Below are positions 24,712 through 34,505 of a DNA stretch of 64,000 nucleotides, piece by piece (the first letter of the stretch is position 1; the number at the start of each line of letters is the position of its first letter). The notes under the pieces are model-generated. The model was given only the letters and a program-made list of their open reading frames with translations. It did no database searches and was not told the DNA's origin. The position numbers and the translations under genes are program-made. Source of the DNA: Terrabacter aerolatus (lineage in GTDB: Bacteria > Actinomycetota > Actinomycetes > Actinomycetales > Dermatophilaceae); contig NZ_BJYX01000001.1 of assembly GCF_007991735.1 (NCBI RefSeq), forward strand, positions 372,001 to 436,000, given 5' to 3'.

Positions 24712-26019
24712 ATGACGCGATGGACTGCCCAGCAGGTGGCCGGACTGGCCCCCGACGCCTCGTCGCTCACGGCTGCCCGCAAGCTGGCGCGGCCGGGGCC
24801 GTGGTCCGACACCGGATCCACCGAGACGCTGCTGTGGGGCAAGTGCCAGGGCTCGGGCAAGACGCCCTACCAGGTGAGCATCGACCTCGTCGGTCCGGCG
24901 TTCCGCTGCACGTGCCCGAGCCGCAAGTTCCCGTGCAAGCACGGCCTCGCGCTGCTCCTGCTCTGGGTCGACGGGTCGGGCTCGGTGGCCGACACCGACG
25001 AGGCGGCCGGATTCGCGCAGGAGTGGGCGGCCGAGCGCTCGGCCCGTGCCGAGGCCAGGGCGGCCGGCGACGCGGCCCGCCCGGCACGGACCCCCGATCC
25101 CGCGGCGGCGGCCAGGCGCCTCGAGGAGCGGCTCGCCCTCATGGACGGCGGCATGGACGACTTCGCCCGATGGCTCACCGACCTCGCCCGCGGCGGCACG
25201 GCGTCCGCGCGGCAGCAGTCCTACGCGTGGTGGGACGGCACGGCAGCGCGACTCGTCGACGCCCAGCTGCCCGGCCTCGCCGACGACGTGCGGTCGGTCG
25301 GCGGGGCGGTGAGCGGCCGCCCCGACTGGCCCGAGCGGCTCCTCGTCGCGATCGGCCGCTGGTGGACGGCGACCCGCGCGTGGGCGGCGCGTGACGCGCT
25401 CGAGCCCGCACAGCTCGGCGACCTGCGCGCCTACCTCGGCTGGTCGACGAGCACCGAGTCGGTGCGCCGTGGTGACGCCGTGACCGACCGCTGGCTCGTC
25501 CTCGGCGCCCACCGCAGCGACGACGGGCGCCTCCAGCAGCAGCGCACGTGGCTGCGCGGGAGCGCGACCGGCGAGACCGTGCAGGTGCTCGACTTCGCCG
25601 CCGGTGGCCAGGTGCTGCCGGTCGCGCGCGTCGTCGGCTCGAGCCTCGACGCGACCCTCGCGCGCTACCCGGGCGCCGCCGTGCGCCGCGCCCTCTTCGT
25701 CGACGAGCCCGCGGTGGCAGGCGACAGCGAGCGTATGCCGTCCGGTGCCTCCCTCGAGGACGCTCGCGCCGCGGCAGCGCAGGCATGGGGACACAACCCC
25801 TGGGCGCGAAGGGTGCCCGTGGTCCTGGCGGACGTCCGCGTCGGCGTCGACCGGGTCGTCGACGCCGACGGCGCGAGCATGGCGCTCACCGATGACGCCG
25901 ACGTCTGGTCGCTGCTCGCCCTGACCGGGGGGCGTCCGGCACGCGTCTTCGGCGAGCTCGAGGACGCACGGTTGCGGCCGCTCACCGCCGTGGTCGACGA
26001 CGAGGTCGTGGGCCTGTGA
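24712..26019 (+). CDS. SWIM zinc-finger protein, first gene of the MoxR-VWA operon
   Basis: 435 residues. FRCTCPSRKFPCKHGLALLL gives the CxC-x6-CxH zinc finger (C66, C68, C75, H77) that defines SWIM domains, which bind DNA or proteins. The rest is Ala/Arg-rich with a C-terminal region rich in Asp and Val (VPVVLADVRVGVDRVVDADG). The next gene begins in its stop (GTGA), starting a five-gene coupled array. ATG 24712 follows TGATGT by seven bases, a weak leaderless layout. Confidence 0.85.
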   Translation: MTRWTAQQVAGLAPDASSLTAARKLARPGPWSDTGSTETLLWGKCQGSGKTPYQVSIDLVGPAFRCTCPSRKFPCKHGLALLLLWVDGSGSVADTDEAAGFAQEWAAERSARAEARAAGDAARPARTPDPAAAARRLEERLALMDGGMDDFARWLTDLARGGTASARQQSYAWWDGTAARLVDAQLPGLADDVRSVGGAVSGRPDWPERLLVAIGRWWTATRAWAARDALEPAQLGDLRAYLGWSTSTESVRRGDAVTDRWLVLGAHRSDDGRLQQQRTWLRGSATGETVQVLDFAAGGQVLPVARVVGSSLDATLARYPGAAVRRALFVDEPAVAGDSERMPSGASLEDARAAAAQAWGHNPWARRVPVVLADVRVGVDRVVDADGASMALTDDADVWSLLALTGGRPARVFGELEDARLRPLTAVVDDEVVGL

Positions 26020-27536
26020 GCGACCTCGACACGTGGTGGCGCGACGTGGGCAACGTCGCCCTCGTGGGCACCGCCCGCCGACCCGTGCCACCGCTGCCCG
26101 ACCTCGGCGCCGCGGGCGTGCGCCCGCGTGCGGTCGAGGCACGGCGCGAGGAGGCGCTTCTCGACTCCGCGGCCCTCGGCGGGGCGGCCCTGCGCGCCGG
26201 CCGTCGACTGGAGCGCTCCGAGCCTCCAGCGGCGGCACCCGACGACCGCCGGCCGGAGGCTCCGCGGCGGGCCGTGCAGCTGCTCGAGCTCGTCATGACG
26301 CAGCCGCCCGCCGGAGCCGCACAGCGCGGCGGCCTGCTCGTCCACTGGCTGCTCGCGGCCGACGACGCCGGCTGTCGCGTCCCCCACGTGCTGCTGCCGA
26401 CCCTGCTCGCGCTCGCCACGGGATCGCGCGAGCTGCGCAGGCCCACGGCGGCGGTGCTCGACGAGCGCGGGCGGTGGCTCGCGGGCCTGCGCCACGAGTG
26501 GTCGTGGGCGACCGATGCCGCCGCGGGCGTCGGCGCGCGCACGGCCTCGCGCACCGAGGGCACCGCCCCTGACGCGGACGAGTGGGCGCGGCTCCCCTCC
26601 GCCGACCGCGTCGTCGTGCTGGCCGGCGTGCGCGCCCACGACCCCGAGGCGGCCCGGGGACTCGTGCGCTCCACGTGGACCACCGACTCGGCGCGGGACC
26701 GCCGCGCGCACCTCGAGGCGCTGCGCATCGGCCTGGGCCCCGACGACGAGGCCCTCCTCGAGAGCGCCCTCGACGACCGCGCCGGCACCGTCCGCGAGAT
26801 CTCGACCGAGCTGCTCGACGCCCTGCCTGGCTCGTCCCGTGCCGCACGTCTGGCCGACCGGCTCCGACCCCTCGTGCGCCGCACCGGCATGCTCGGCCGC
26901 GGCCTCGAGGTGCTCCTGCCCGACGAGCCCGACCCGGCCGGGGTGCGCGACGGACTCGGCACGCCCCCGCCGCGCCGCTCGGCCCGCGGGTGGTTGCTCG
27001 AACAGATCTGTGCGGGCGCGCCGCTCGAGGTCTGGGCCGAGCTGACCGGCGCCGACCCGTCCGCCACGGTCAAGCGCCTGGCCGACGCGCAGGCGACGGA
27101 CGCGCTGGCCGGCATCCGCAGGGCCGTGCGGGCGCGCCGCGACCCCGAGTGGGCGGCCGCACTGCTCGAGCGGGGCTGGGACGCGACGCTCGTCGCCGCG
27201 CTGCCCCGCGAACGCCGTGAGCGGGTCGTGCTGACGCGCATCGACGCCACGACCGACCGCGTGCACGAGATCGGCGCCGTCGTCGGCGCGGTCGACCCAC
27301 CGTGGTCCGCGGACTTCAGCGTGGCGCTCGTGTCCCGCCTCCGCGCGTCCAGAGTGGGCTCGGCGATGGTGCTCGCGACGATGCCCGACCTGCTCGTCGG
27401 CCTCCACCCCGCCGCGCTCGACCCCGTCGAGCGGTGGATCGAGCACGGCGGCGGCGACCAGACCCTCACGACCAACCTGCGCAACCTGGTCCAGTTCCAC
27501 TCCGTCAAGCGATCGATCACCGAGGCCTTCAGATGA
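26016..27536 (+). CDS. DUF5691-like helical protein
   Basis: 506 residues, mostly helical and leucine/arginine-rich. WWRDVGNVALVGTARRP opens it, and a HEAT-like helical stretch with paired LEALRIGLGPDDEALLESAL and EISTELLDALPGSS repeats occupies the middle. Matches the DUF5691 proteins placed between SWIM and MoxR genes in actinobacteria; no activity known. It may be a scaffold or substrate adaptor. GTG 26016 overlaps the SWIM stop, and the next gene overlaps its stop. Confidence 0.78.
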   Translation: MSDLDTWWRDVGNVALVGTARRPVPPLPDLGAAGVRPRAVEARREEALLDSAALGGAALRAGRRLERSEPPAAAPDDRRPEAPRRAVQLLELVMTQPPAGAAQRGGLLVHWLLAADDAGCRVPHVLLPTLLALATGSRELRRPTAAVLDERGRWLAGLRHEWSWATDAAAGVGARTASRTEGTAPDADEWARLPSADRVVVLAGVRAHDPEAARGLVRSTWTTDSARDRRAHLEALRIGLGPDDEALLESALDDRAGTVREISTELLDALPGSSRAARLADRLRPLVRRTGMLGRGLEVLLPDEPDPAGVRDGLGTPPPRRSARGWLLEQICAGAPLEVWAELTGADPSATVKRLADAQATDALAGIRRAVRARRDPEWAAALLERGWDATLVAALPRERRERVVLTRIDATTDRVHEIGAVVGAVDPPWSADFSVALVSRLRASRVGSAMVLATMPDLLVGLHPAALDPVERWIEHGGGDQTLTTNLRNLVQFHSVKRSITEAFR

Positions 27537-28630
27537 GCGAATCCCCCTCTGCCACCACGGTCCTGCGGGCCCACGCCGAAGACGCGTACGCCGACGAGCT
27601 CACGGCTCTCGCCGCCGCCGACGACCGTCCACGCCCACCGAGGTGGAGGCTGTCGCCCTGGGCCGTCACGACCTACCTCCTCGGCGGCACGCTCGACGAC
27701 GGCACCGAGATCACGCCCAAGTACCTCGGGTCGCGCCGCCTCATGGAGGTCGCGGTGGCCTCGCTCGCCACCGACCGCGCGCTCCTGCTGCTCGGCGTGC
27801 CGGGCACGGCCAAGACGTGGGTCAGCGAACACCTCGCGGCCGCAGTCAGCGGTTCGTCGACGCTCGTCGTCCAGGGGACGGCCGGCACGCCGGAGGAGTC
27901 GCTGCGCTACGGCTGGAACTACGCCCGGCTGCTCGCCGAGGGGCCCACCCGCGCAGCCCTCGTGCCGAGCCCCGTCATGCGCGCCATGGAGGCGGGCTCG
28001 CTCGTGCGCATCGAGGAGCTGACCCGCATCCCCGCCGACGTGCAGGACGCCCTCATCACGATCCTGTCCGAGAAGCACCTGCCGATCCCCGAGCTCGACT
28101 CCGAGGTGCAGGCGCAGCAGGGCTTCAACGTCATCGCGACCGCCAACAACCGCGACAAGGGCGTCAACGACCTGTCGTCGGCGCTCAGGCGCCGCTTCAA
28201 CACCCTCGTGCTGCCGCTGCCCGACACCCTCGCCCAGGAGGTCGAGATCGTCCGCACCCGTGTCGACTCCCTCGGCCGCTCGCTCGAGCTGCCGCCCGGG
28301 CTCGAGTCGCTCGCCGAGATCGAGCGGGTCGTCACGATCTTCCGCGAGCTCAGGTCGGGCGTCACCGCCGACCAGCGCACCACGGTCAAGTCGCCGTCGG
28401 CCACCCTCTCGACGGCCGAGGCGATCTCGGTCATGGCCAACGGCCTGTCGCTGGCCGCCCACTTCGGCGACGGCGTCGTGCGGGCCGACGACGTCGCAGC
28501 CGGCCTCGTCGGCGCGGTCGTCAAGGACCCCGTCCAGGACCGGATCGTCTGGCAGGAGTACCTCGAGACCGTCGTCAAGGACCGCACCGAGTGGACCGAC
28601 CTCTACCGCGCCTGCCGCGAGCTGGGCTGA
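27533..28630 (+). CDS. MoxR-type AAA+ ATPase
   Basis: 365 residues. Walker A is GVPGTAKT (88-95), Walker B is LVRIEELTRI (E in place of the usual D), and sensor 1 is ATANNRDKG, with an arginine-finger region SSALRRRFNT. MoxR ATPases work as chaperone-like remodelers with VWA proteins, as in RavA-ViaA; the VWA protein here is two genes on. ATG 27533 overlaps the previous stop (ATGA). Confidence 0.92.
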   Translation: MSESPSATTVLRAHAEDAYADELTALAAADDRPRPPRWRLSPWAVTTYLLGGTLDDGTEITPKYLGSRRLMEVAVASLATDRALLLLGVPGTAKTWVSEHLAAAVSGSSTLVVQGTAGTPEESLRYGWNYARLLAEGPTRAALVPSPVMRAMEAGSLVRIEELTRIPADVQDALITILSEKHLPIPELDSEVQAQQGFNVIATANNRDKGVNDLSSALRRRFNTLVLPLPDTLAQEVEIVRTRVDSLGRSLELPPGLESLAEIERVVTIFRELRSGVTADQRTTVKSPSATLSTAEAISVMANGLSLAAHFGDGVVRADDVAAGLVGAVVKDPVQDRIVWQEYLETVVKDRTEWTDLYRACRELG

Positions 28631-28631
28631 G

Positions 28632-30857
28632 ATGACCCGGGTGGAGGTGCTGGGCGTCCGGCACCACGGTCCGGGGTCGGCGCGGTCCGTCGCGCGCGCC
28701 CTCGACGAGCTGCAGCCCGACGTCGTCGTCATAGAGGGCCCGCCGGAGCTCGACGCCCTGATCCCGCTCGCCGCCGACCCCGACCTCGTGCCCCCGGTGG
28801 CCGGGCTCGTCTATGCCGTCGACGAGCCGAGGCGGGCGGCCTTCTACCCGTTCGCCGTCTTCTCGCCCGAGTGGGTGGCCCTGCGCTGGGCCCTCGGGCA
28901 CGGCGTCGACGCGCGCTTCGCCGACCTGCCCGCCACCCACCACCTCGCCGACGCGGCGGAGACCCCGGAGGGCGACCCCGAGGCCGGCCCGCGACGTCAG
29001 GTCCGGCGCATAGACCCCATCTGCGCCCTGGCCTCGGCTGCGGGCTACGACGACCCGGAGCGCTGGTGGGAGGACGCCGTCGAGCACCGGCGCACGTCGT
29101 CGCTCACGCACTTCGCCCACCTGCGGGAAGCCATGCGAGGAGTGCGCGGCGACCTCGAGGTCGACGACGACGGCCTGCGGGAGGCCTTCATGCGCAAGGT
29201 GATCCGCGCCGAGATGCGCAACGGCCGCGAGCGCGTCGCCGTGGTCTGCGGCGCCTTCCACGCGCCGGTGCTCGACCCGGAGTCGTTCTCGCCGGCCAGC
29301 CGCGACAACGCGCTGACGAGCCGGCTGCCGAAGATCAAGGTCGCCGCGACGTGGGCTCCCTGGAGCTCCGAGAGGCTGTCGTATGCCAGTGGCTACGGCG
29401 CCGGGGTGCGCTCGCCGGGGTGGTACCACCACCTCTTCGTCACCCCCGACGACGAGGTCGTGCCGTCGTGGTTCGTGCGGGTGGCCCGCGCCCTGCGCGG
29501 CGAGAACCTCGACGCCTCGACGGCGTCCGTCGTCGAGGCGACCCGCCTCGCCGGCGCCCTGGCGGCGGTGCGCGGGCGCCCGTCGGTCGGGCTGGCCGAG
29601 CTCACCGACGCCGCGCGCGCCGTGCTCACCGACGGGGCCGACCTCCCGCTTCGCCTCGTCGACCGCACCCTCGTCATCGGCGAGGAGCTGGGCCGGGTCC
29701 CCGAGTCGACGCCGATGGTGCCGCTCGCCGGTGACCTGACGAGGCAGCAGAAGTCGTTGCGGCTCAAGGCGTCGGCCACCTCGACCGTCGTGCAGCTCGA
29801 CCTGCGCCGCGAGTCCCAGCTCGCCCGGTCGGTCCTGCTGCACCGCCTGTCGGTGCTCGACGTGCCGTGGGGCACGCCGGTGGAGGCCGGCCGCACGACG
29901 GGCACCTTCAAGGAGGCGTGGGCACTCGAGTGGACGCCCGAGCTGGCCGTGGCCGTCATCGAGGCGAGCCTCTACGGCACGACCGTGCGCAGCGCGGCCG
30001 AGGCGCGCATCACCGAGCAGGCGCGCGACGCGGCCGACCTCGGGGTGCTCGGACGACTCATCGAGGAGTGTCTCCTGGCCGACCTGCCCGAGGGGCTGCG
30101 GGCCGTCGTCGCCGCCCTCGCCGAGCGCACGGCACGACAGCACGACACCCGGGCCCTGCTCGAGACGGTCGAGCCGCTCGCCCGCACGTGCCGCTACGGC
30201 GACGTGCGCGGTGTCGACGTCGCGGACGTCGCCCACGTGCTCCAGACGGTCGTCGTGCGCTCGGCGGTCGGGCTCCGAGCGGCCTGCTCGAGCCTCGACG
30301 ACGACGGCGCGACCGCCATGCGCGCGGCCGTCGAGGCGGCCCACCGGGGCATCGCCCTCGTCGATCGCGACGACCTGCGCGAGCCGTGGGCCGAGGCGCT
30401 CGTCGGCGTCGGACGCGACGAGGCCATCCACGGCGCCGTCTCCGGTCGGGTCAACCGGCTCCTGCTCGACGGCGGACACCTCACCCACGCGGAGGCGGCC
30501 GCTCGCCTGGGTCGCCGCCTCTCCCCCGGCACACCGGCACCCGCCGCGGCGGCGTGGCTCGACGGCTTCCTCGCCGGCGAGGCGCTGCTGCTCATCCACG
30601 GCGACGACCTGCTCTCGATCATCGACGAGTGGCTCGTCGGCGCGACCGAGGAGGGCTTCGAGGACCTCCTGCCCCTCGTGCGCAGGACCTTCTCGCGCTA
30701 CCAGTCGGCGGAGCGGCGGCTCATCGGGACGCACCTGCGCCAGCTCGCGAGCGGCACGCGTTCGCCGACCCCCACGACGGACTCGCTCGACCTCGAGCGC
30801 GCCGCCCCCGCGATCGCCGCGGTGGCCCGCCTGCTGGGACTGGAGGTGGCGTCATGA
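28632..30857 (+). CDS. DUF5682 protein with an EreA/ChaN-like N-terminus
   Basis: 741 residues. The beginning VLGVRHHGPGSARSVARALD, then VVVIEGPPELDALIPLA, resembles the H-x-x-G-x-x-S ... EGP pattern of EreA/ChaN-type hydrolases, and HFAHLREAMRG comes later. The C-terminal half is helical. It is the largest operon protein and could be its effector enzyme; activity is not established. Begins one base after the MoxR stop; its own stop overlaps the VWA start (ATGA). Confidence 0.82.
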   Translation: MTRVEVLGVRHHGPGSARSVARALDELQPDVVVIEGPPELDALIPLAADPDLVPPVAGLVYAVDEPRRAAFYPFAVFSPEWVALRWALGHGVDARFADLPATHHLADAAETPEGDPEAGPRRQVRRIDPICALASAAGYDDPERWWEDAVEHRRTSSLTHFAHLREAMRGVRGDLEVDDDGLREAFMRKVIRAEMRNGRERVAVVCGAFHAPVLDPESFSPASRDNALTSRLPKIKVAATWAPWSSERLSYASGYGAGVRSPGWYHHLFVTPDDEVVPSWFVRVARALRGENLDASTASVVEATRLAGALAAVRGRPSVGLAELTDAARAVLTDGADLPLRLVDRTLVIGEELGRVPESTPMVPLAGDLTRQQKSLRLKASATSTVVQLDLRRESQLARSVLLHRLSVLDVPWGTPVEAGRTTGTFKEAWALEWTPELAVAVIEASLYGTTVRSAAEARITEQARDAADLGVLGRLIEECLLADLPEGLRAVVAALAERTARQHDTRALLETVEPLARTCRYGDVRGVDVADVAHVLQTVVVRSAVGLRAACSSLDDDGATAMRAAVEAAHRGIALVDRDDLREPWAEALVGVGRDEAIHGAVSGRVNRLLLDGGHLTHAEAAARLGRRLSPGTPAPAAAAWLDGFLAGEALLLIHGDDLLSIIDEWLVGATEEGFEDLLPLVRRTFSRYQSAERRLIGTHLRQLASGTRSPTPTTDSLDLERAAPAIAAVARLLGLEVAS

Positions 30858-32056
30858 CGGACGAGACGGCACACGGCAGCGCCGAGCAGGAGCGGAGGCG
30901 CGACCGGCTGACCCGGTGGCGGCTCGTCCTCGGCGGCGAGCAGTCCGACGGGATCGGCGAGTCGGCGGTCCTCGACGCCGACGACCTCAAGCGCGACGAG
31001 GCCCTGCATGAGCTCTACGACGGCGAGCGCCGCAGCGGCCTCGGCGCCTCCGCCCCGCGGGTCGCCCGCTGGCTCGGCGACATCCGCGGCTACTTCCCGT
31101 CGTCGGTCGTGCAGGTCATGCAGCACGACGCGATGGACCGTCTCGGCCTGACCCAGCTGCTCCTCGAGCCCGAGCTGATGGAGGCGGTCCAGCCGGACGT
31201 CAACCTCGTCGCGACGCTCGTCGGCCTGAACCGCGTCATCCCGGAGCGGTCCCGCGCCACCGCCCGCGCCGTCGTCCGCGTCGTCACCGACGAGCTCGAG
31301 GAGCGGTTGCGGGCCGAGACCGTCCAAGCCGTGACGGGGGCGCTCAACCGCGCCGCGCGCACGCGCCGGCCCCGGGCCTCCGACATCGACTGGAACCGCA
31401 CCATCGCCGCCAACCTCAGGCACTACCAGCCCGAGCACGGCAGCGTGGTGCCCGAGCGGCTCGTCGGGCACGCGCGCCGGGCGCACCGGGTCGAGCGACG
31501 GATCATCCTCTGCATCGACCAGTCCGGGTCGATGGCCGAGTCCGTCGTCTACTCGAGCGTCTTCGGCGCCGTCCTCGCCTCGCTGCGGTCGGTCGAGACG
31601 CGGCTCGTCGTCTTCGACACCGCCGTCGTCGACCTCACGGACGAGCTCGACGACCCCGTCGACGTGCTCTTCGGCGTCCAGCTCGGCGGAGGCACCGACA
31701 TCAACCAGGCCCTCGCCTACTGCGAGAGCCTCATCGAGCAGCCGGGCGAGACGATCCTCGTGCTCATCAGCGACCTGTACGAGGGCGGCATCGCCGAGGA
31801 GATGGTGCGCCGCGCGTCGTCGGTCGTCGCGTCCGGGGCCACCATGGTCGCCCTGCTCGCGCTCAGCGACTCGGGCCGGCCGAGCTTCGACGCCGACCAC
31901 GCCGCCGCCCTGGCTGCTGTCGGGGTCCCGGCGTTCGCGTGCACCCCCGACCGCTTCCCCGACCTCATGGCCACGGCCATCGAGAAGCGCGACATCACCG
32001 CCTGGGCCGCCTCCAACGACATCGTCACCACCCACGAGCCGGAGCCGTCACCCTGA
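30854..32056 (+). CDS. VWA-domain protein of the MoxR operon
   Basis: 400 residues. The C-terminal half is a von Willebrand A domain with a complete metal site: DQSGSMAES (D222, S224, S226), the T in GGGTDINQA and the D in LISDLYEGG. The N-terminal half is helical (RWLGDIRGYFPSSVVQVMQH). Resembles ViaA/CoxE-type partners of MoxR ATPases. It is the last gene of the coupled operon, ending 25 bases before the next gene. Confidence 0.9.
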   Translation: MTDETAHGSAEQERRRDRLTRWRLVLGGEQSDGIGESAVLDADDLKRDEALHELYDGERRSGLGASAPRVARWLGDIRGYFPSSVVQVMQHDAMDRLGLTQLLLEPELMEAVQPDVNLVATLVGLNRVIPERSRATARAVVRVVTDELEERLRAETVQAVTGALNRAARTRRPRASDIDWNRTIAANLRHYQPEHGSVVPERLVGHARRAHRVERRIILCIDQSGSMAESVVYSSVFGAVLASLRSVETRLVVFDTAVVDLTDELDDPVDVLFGVQLGGGTDINQALAYCESLIEQPGETILVLISDLYEGGIAEEMVRRASSVVASGATMVALLALSDSGRPSFDADHAAALAAVGVPAFACTPDRFPDLMATAIEKRDITAWAASNDIVTTHEPEPSP

Positions 32057-32081
32057 GCCGGCCGGACGGCATACTCACCGC

Positions 32082-32759
32082 ATGCGACTGCACCCCGAGG
32101 AGCCCGAGGCCGGCCCGTGGCACCCCGTCGGCGACGACGAGCTCGCGACGCTGCTGGCAGGACTCCTGCCTGCAGGTCGGGGTGTGCTGCTCGTCGACGG
32201 ACGCTCCGGCGGCGGCAAGACGACCTTCGCCGAGCATGCGGCCGCCCTCGTCGGAGGTGCCGTCGTGCACACCGACGACCTCGCGTGGCAGCACGACGCG
32301 ACCGCGTGGGACGACCTCGCGCTGGCGCACGTCATCGAGCCGTGGCGGCGCGGTGAGGACGTCGGCTACCGCCCGCCGGGCTGGGTCGCCACGGGCCGCG
32401 ACGGCTCGGTGACGGCATCCGCGGACGCCGGCCTGCTCGTCCTCGAGGGGGTCGGTGCCGGTCGCGCGTCGCTGGCCGCCCAGGCCGACGCGGTCGCCTG
32501 GGTGCAGGCCGACCGTGACGAGGCACGCGAGCGCGGACTGCGCCGCGACGTGGAGCTCGGGCGCACGCCCGAGGAGGCGGAGCGCTTCTGGGACGAGTGG
32601 ATGTCGGCCGAGGAGCCGTTCCTCGCCGCCGACCGCCCGTGGGAGCGCGCCGACCTCGTGGTCCGGTTGAGCGGGGCGGGATGGGCGACCGGAAGGACGT
32701 CTCGGGAGACGACCGGTTGGACGACGACGGGTGCGGTAGGTCGCTCGTCCGTTCCCTGA
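32082..32759 (+). CDS. P-loop kinase, uridine-kinase-like
   Basis: 225 residues. GRSGGGKTT (40-48) is a Walker A loop, AVVHTDDLAWQHD the following strand with D-D, and LLVLEGVGAGRASL a Walker B-like strand, as in uridine kinase-like nucleoside or metabolite kinases. Substrate unknown. ATG 32082 follows CATACT (32070-32075) by six bases; that hexamer overlaps a GTATGCCG motif copy. The last 25 residues are Thr/Gly-rich and unconserved. Confidence 0.8.
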   Translation: MRLHPEEPEAGPWHPVGDDELATLLAGLLPAGRGVLLVDGRSGGGKTTFAEHAAALVGGAVVHTDDLAWQHDATAWDDLALAHVIEPWRRGEDVGYRPPGWVATGRDGSVTASADAGLLVLEGVGAGRASLAAQADAVAWVQADRDEARERGLRRDVELGRTPEEAERFWDEWMSAEEPFLAADRPWERADLVVRLSGAGWATGRTSRETTGWTTTGAVGRSSVP

Positions 32760-32812
32760 GTCCGCAAAAGGTGCAAAAGGTGTGTCAGCGGTCCCACCCG
32801 GGCGATAGCGCG

Positions 32813-33421
32813 TCAGGTCCTCGCGGGCCGGACGAAGCAGGAGCGGCAGCGCGCCTCGTAGGTGAAGGTGCCGTCGTCGGGCAGGGCCTCCGACCCGCCG
32901 AGATGGTCGAGGAACGGCTCCCCCGACCGGAGCACCTGGGTGTGGGTGGCGCTGAAGTCGCGGCACTGGTCGCACACGGCGCGTCGGTAGCTGACCGTGT
33001 CGGGGCCGAGCTCGAGCAGCGCCCGCACGGGCGCGAAGAGCTCGCCGCGGTGGTCGAGGTCGATGCCCGCCACGACGACGCGCGTGCCCCGACGCAGCAG
33101 CTCGGCGACGACGGCCACGTCGGCGAGGTCGAACATGTGCACCTCGTCGACACCCACGACGTCGAGCTGCTCGTCGAGCGCCGCGCTCAGGGACGCGACC
33201 TTCGTCGTCGCGAGCTCACCGCCGCTGCGGGAGGTGACGCCGGTGTCGCGCACGTGCCGCTCGGACTGATAGACGCGGTGGCGCACCCGGGTGAACTGCA
33301 GCGGGGACAGCGTCGAGATGAGGGCCAGGCTCTTGCCCGACTTCATCGGGCCGAGGACGACGTCGAGCGACACCCCTGACGCGGTGCGGACGGCCTGCCT
33401 GACGTCGTCGATCGTGGTCAC
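32813..33421 (-). CDS. tdk: thymidine kinase, type II
   Basis: 202 residues. GPMKSGKS (24-31) is the phosphate loop, GVDEVHMFD the catalytic region with Glu as base, and GIDLDHRGELF the lasso; two CxxC pairs near the C-terminus (CDQC, CRSC) bind structural zinc. It phosphorylates thymidine for DNA synthesis by salvage. K in place of the usual F in GPMFSGKS is a small deviation. Start is GTG 33421; divergent from the phosphotransferase gene. Confidence 0.92.
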   Translation of the reverse strand: MTTIDDVRQAVRTASGVSLDVVLGPMKSGKSLALISTLSPLQFTRVRHRVYQSERHVRDTGVTSRSGGELATTKVASLSAALDEQLDVVGVDEVHMFDLADVAVVAELLRRGTRVVVAGIDLDHRGELFAPVRALLELGPDTVSYRRAVCDQCRDFSATHTQVLRSGEPFLDHLGGSEALPDDGTFTYEARCRSCFVRPART

Positions 33422-33500
33422 GGGCGAGAACGCTATCGGCCACCGGTGTCAGTCCGAAAACCCCTCGCCCCGGACCGCGTCGCCCCCTAGCGTGGCCGGG

Positions 33501-34403
33501 ATGCCGATGCACGAGGACGAGGTCCGCGCCACACCCGAGCTCGTCGGACGGCTCGTCGCCGAGCAGTGCCCGCAGTGGGCGCACCTGCCGGTCACCACGC
33601 TGCCCGACGACCTCGAGGGCACCGACAACGTGCTCTTCCGCCTCGGCGACGCGCTCGTCGTCCGCATGCCGAAGATCGAGTGGGCCCAGGGCCAGGCCGA
33701 GTCGGACGCCCGCTGGCTGCCGCGTCTGGCGCCGCACCTGCCCGCGGGGGTGCCCGTCCCGGTCCACCTCGGCCGCCCCTCGCACGGCTACCCGTGGGCG
33801 TGGTCCGTCGTGCCGTGGGTCGAGGGCTCGACGCCGCCGCGGCTCGGGGTCGACGACGTGCGGCTCGCCCGAGACCTCGCCGCCTTCGCCCTGCAGCTGC
33901 GAGAGATCGACACCGCGCGAGGTCCCACCAAGCCGCCGGGCTCGCGCGGGACCCCGCTCGTGCACGTCGACGACGCCGCTCGGGCAGGTCTCGAGCGCCT
34001 GCGCGCCCACGACGACGGTCTCGACCTCGACGCCGCCGAGCACGCCTGGGAGCGGTGCGTCCGCGCCGCCGACTGGGACGGTGACCCGGTGTGGCTCCAC
34101 GGCGACCTCCAGCCCGGCAACCTCGTCGTCGACGGCGGTCGTCTCGCCGCCGTCATCGACTGGGGCGCCCTCGGCGTCGGAGACCCCGCTCCGGACGTCG
34201 CCGCCGCGCTCTGGACCTTCACCGGCGAGGCCCGGCAGGTCTACCGCGAGGCCGTCTGCCCCGACGACGCGACGTGGCTGCGCGCGTGCGGGTGGGCCCT
34301 GGCGCCGTCCCTGACCGGGATCGACTACTACCGGCACACGTTCCCGCGGATGGCCGAGCACGGGCGCCGGATGGTCCGCGCCGTCGTCGCCGAGCTGACC
34401 TGA
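33501..34403 (+). CDS. aminoglycoside phosphotransferase-family kinase
   Basis: 300 residues. LHGDLQPGN puts the catalytic Asp at 202 (HGD motif) and VIDWGALGVGDPAPD gives the metal-binding Asp220, with the N-lobe KIEWAQGQ lysine. APH-fold kinases act on antibiotics, choline or other small molecules; substrate not inferable. ATG 33501 is chosen because TAGCGT (33488-33493) ends seven bases before it, giving a leaderless layout; ATG 33507 is an alternative. Confidence 0.87.
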   Translation: MPMHEDEVRATPELVGRLVAEQCPQWAHLPVTTLPDDLEGTDNVLFRLGDALVVRMPKIEWAQGQAESDARWLPRLAPHLPAGVPVPVHLGRPSHGYPWAWSVVPWVEGSTPPRLGVDDVRLARDLAAFALQLREIDTARGPTKPPGSRGTPLVHVDDAARAGLERLRAHDDGLDLDAAEHAWERCVRAADWDGDPVWLHGDLQPGNLVVDGGRLAAVIDWGALGVGDPAPDVAAALWTFTGEARQVYREAVCPDDATWLRACGWALAPSLTGIDYYRHTFPRMAEHGRRMVRAVVAELT

Positions 34404-34505
34404 GCGGCGACTCCGCGCCTGTCTGCGTGCCTGTCTACTCGCCGGTCACCGCGATGGCGTGGAAGGCTGCAGGGTGCGACACCACCCCCGTCTGAAGGAG
34501 CACGC

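Noticed and set aside
32763-32780. Direct repeat GCAAAAGGT twice after the P-loop kinase gene
   Set aside because: Only two nine-base copies between convergent genes; too short to support a function.
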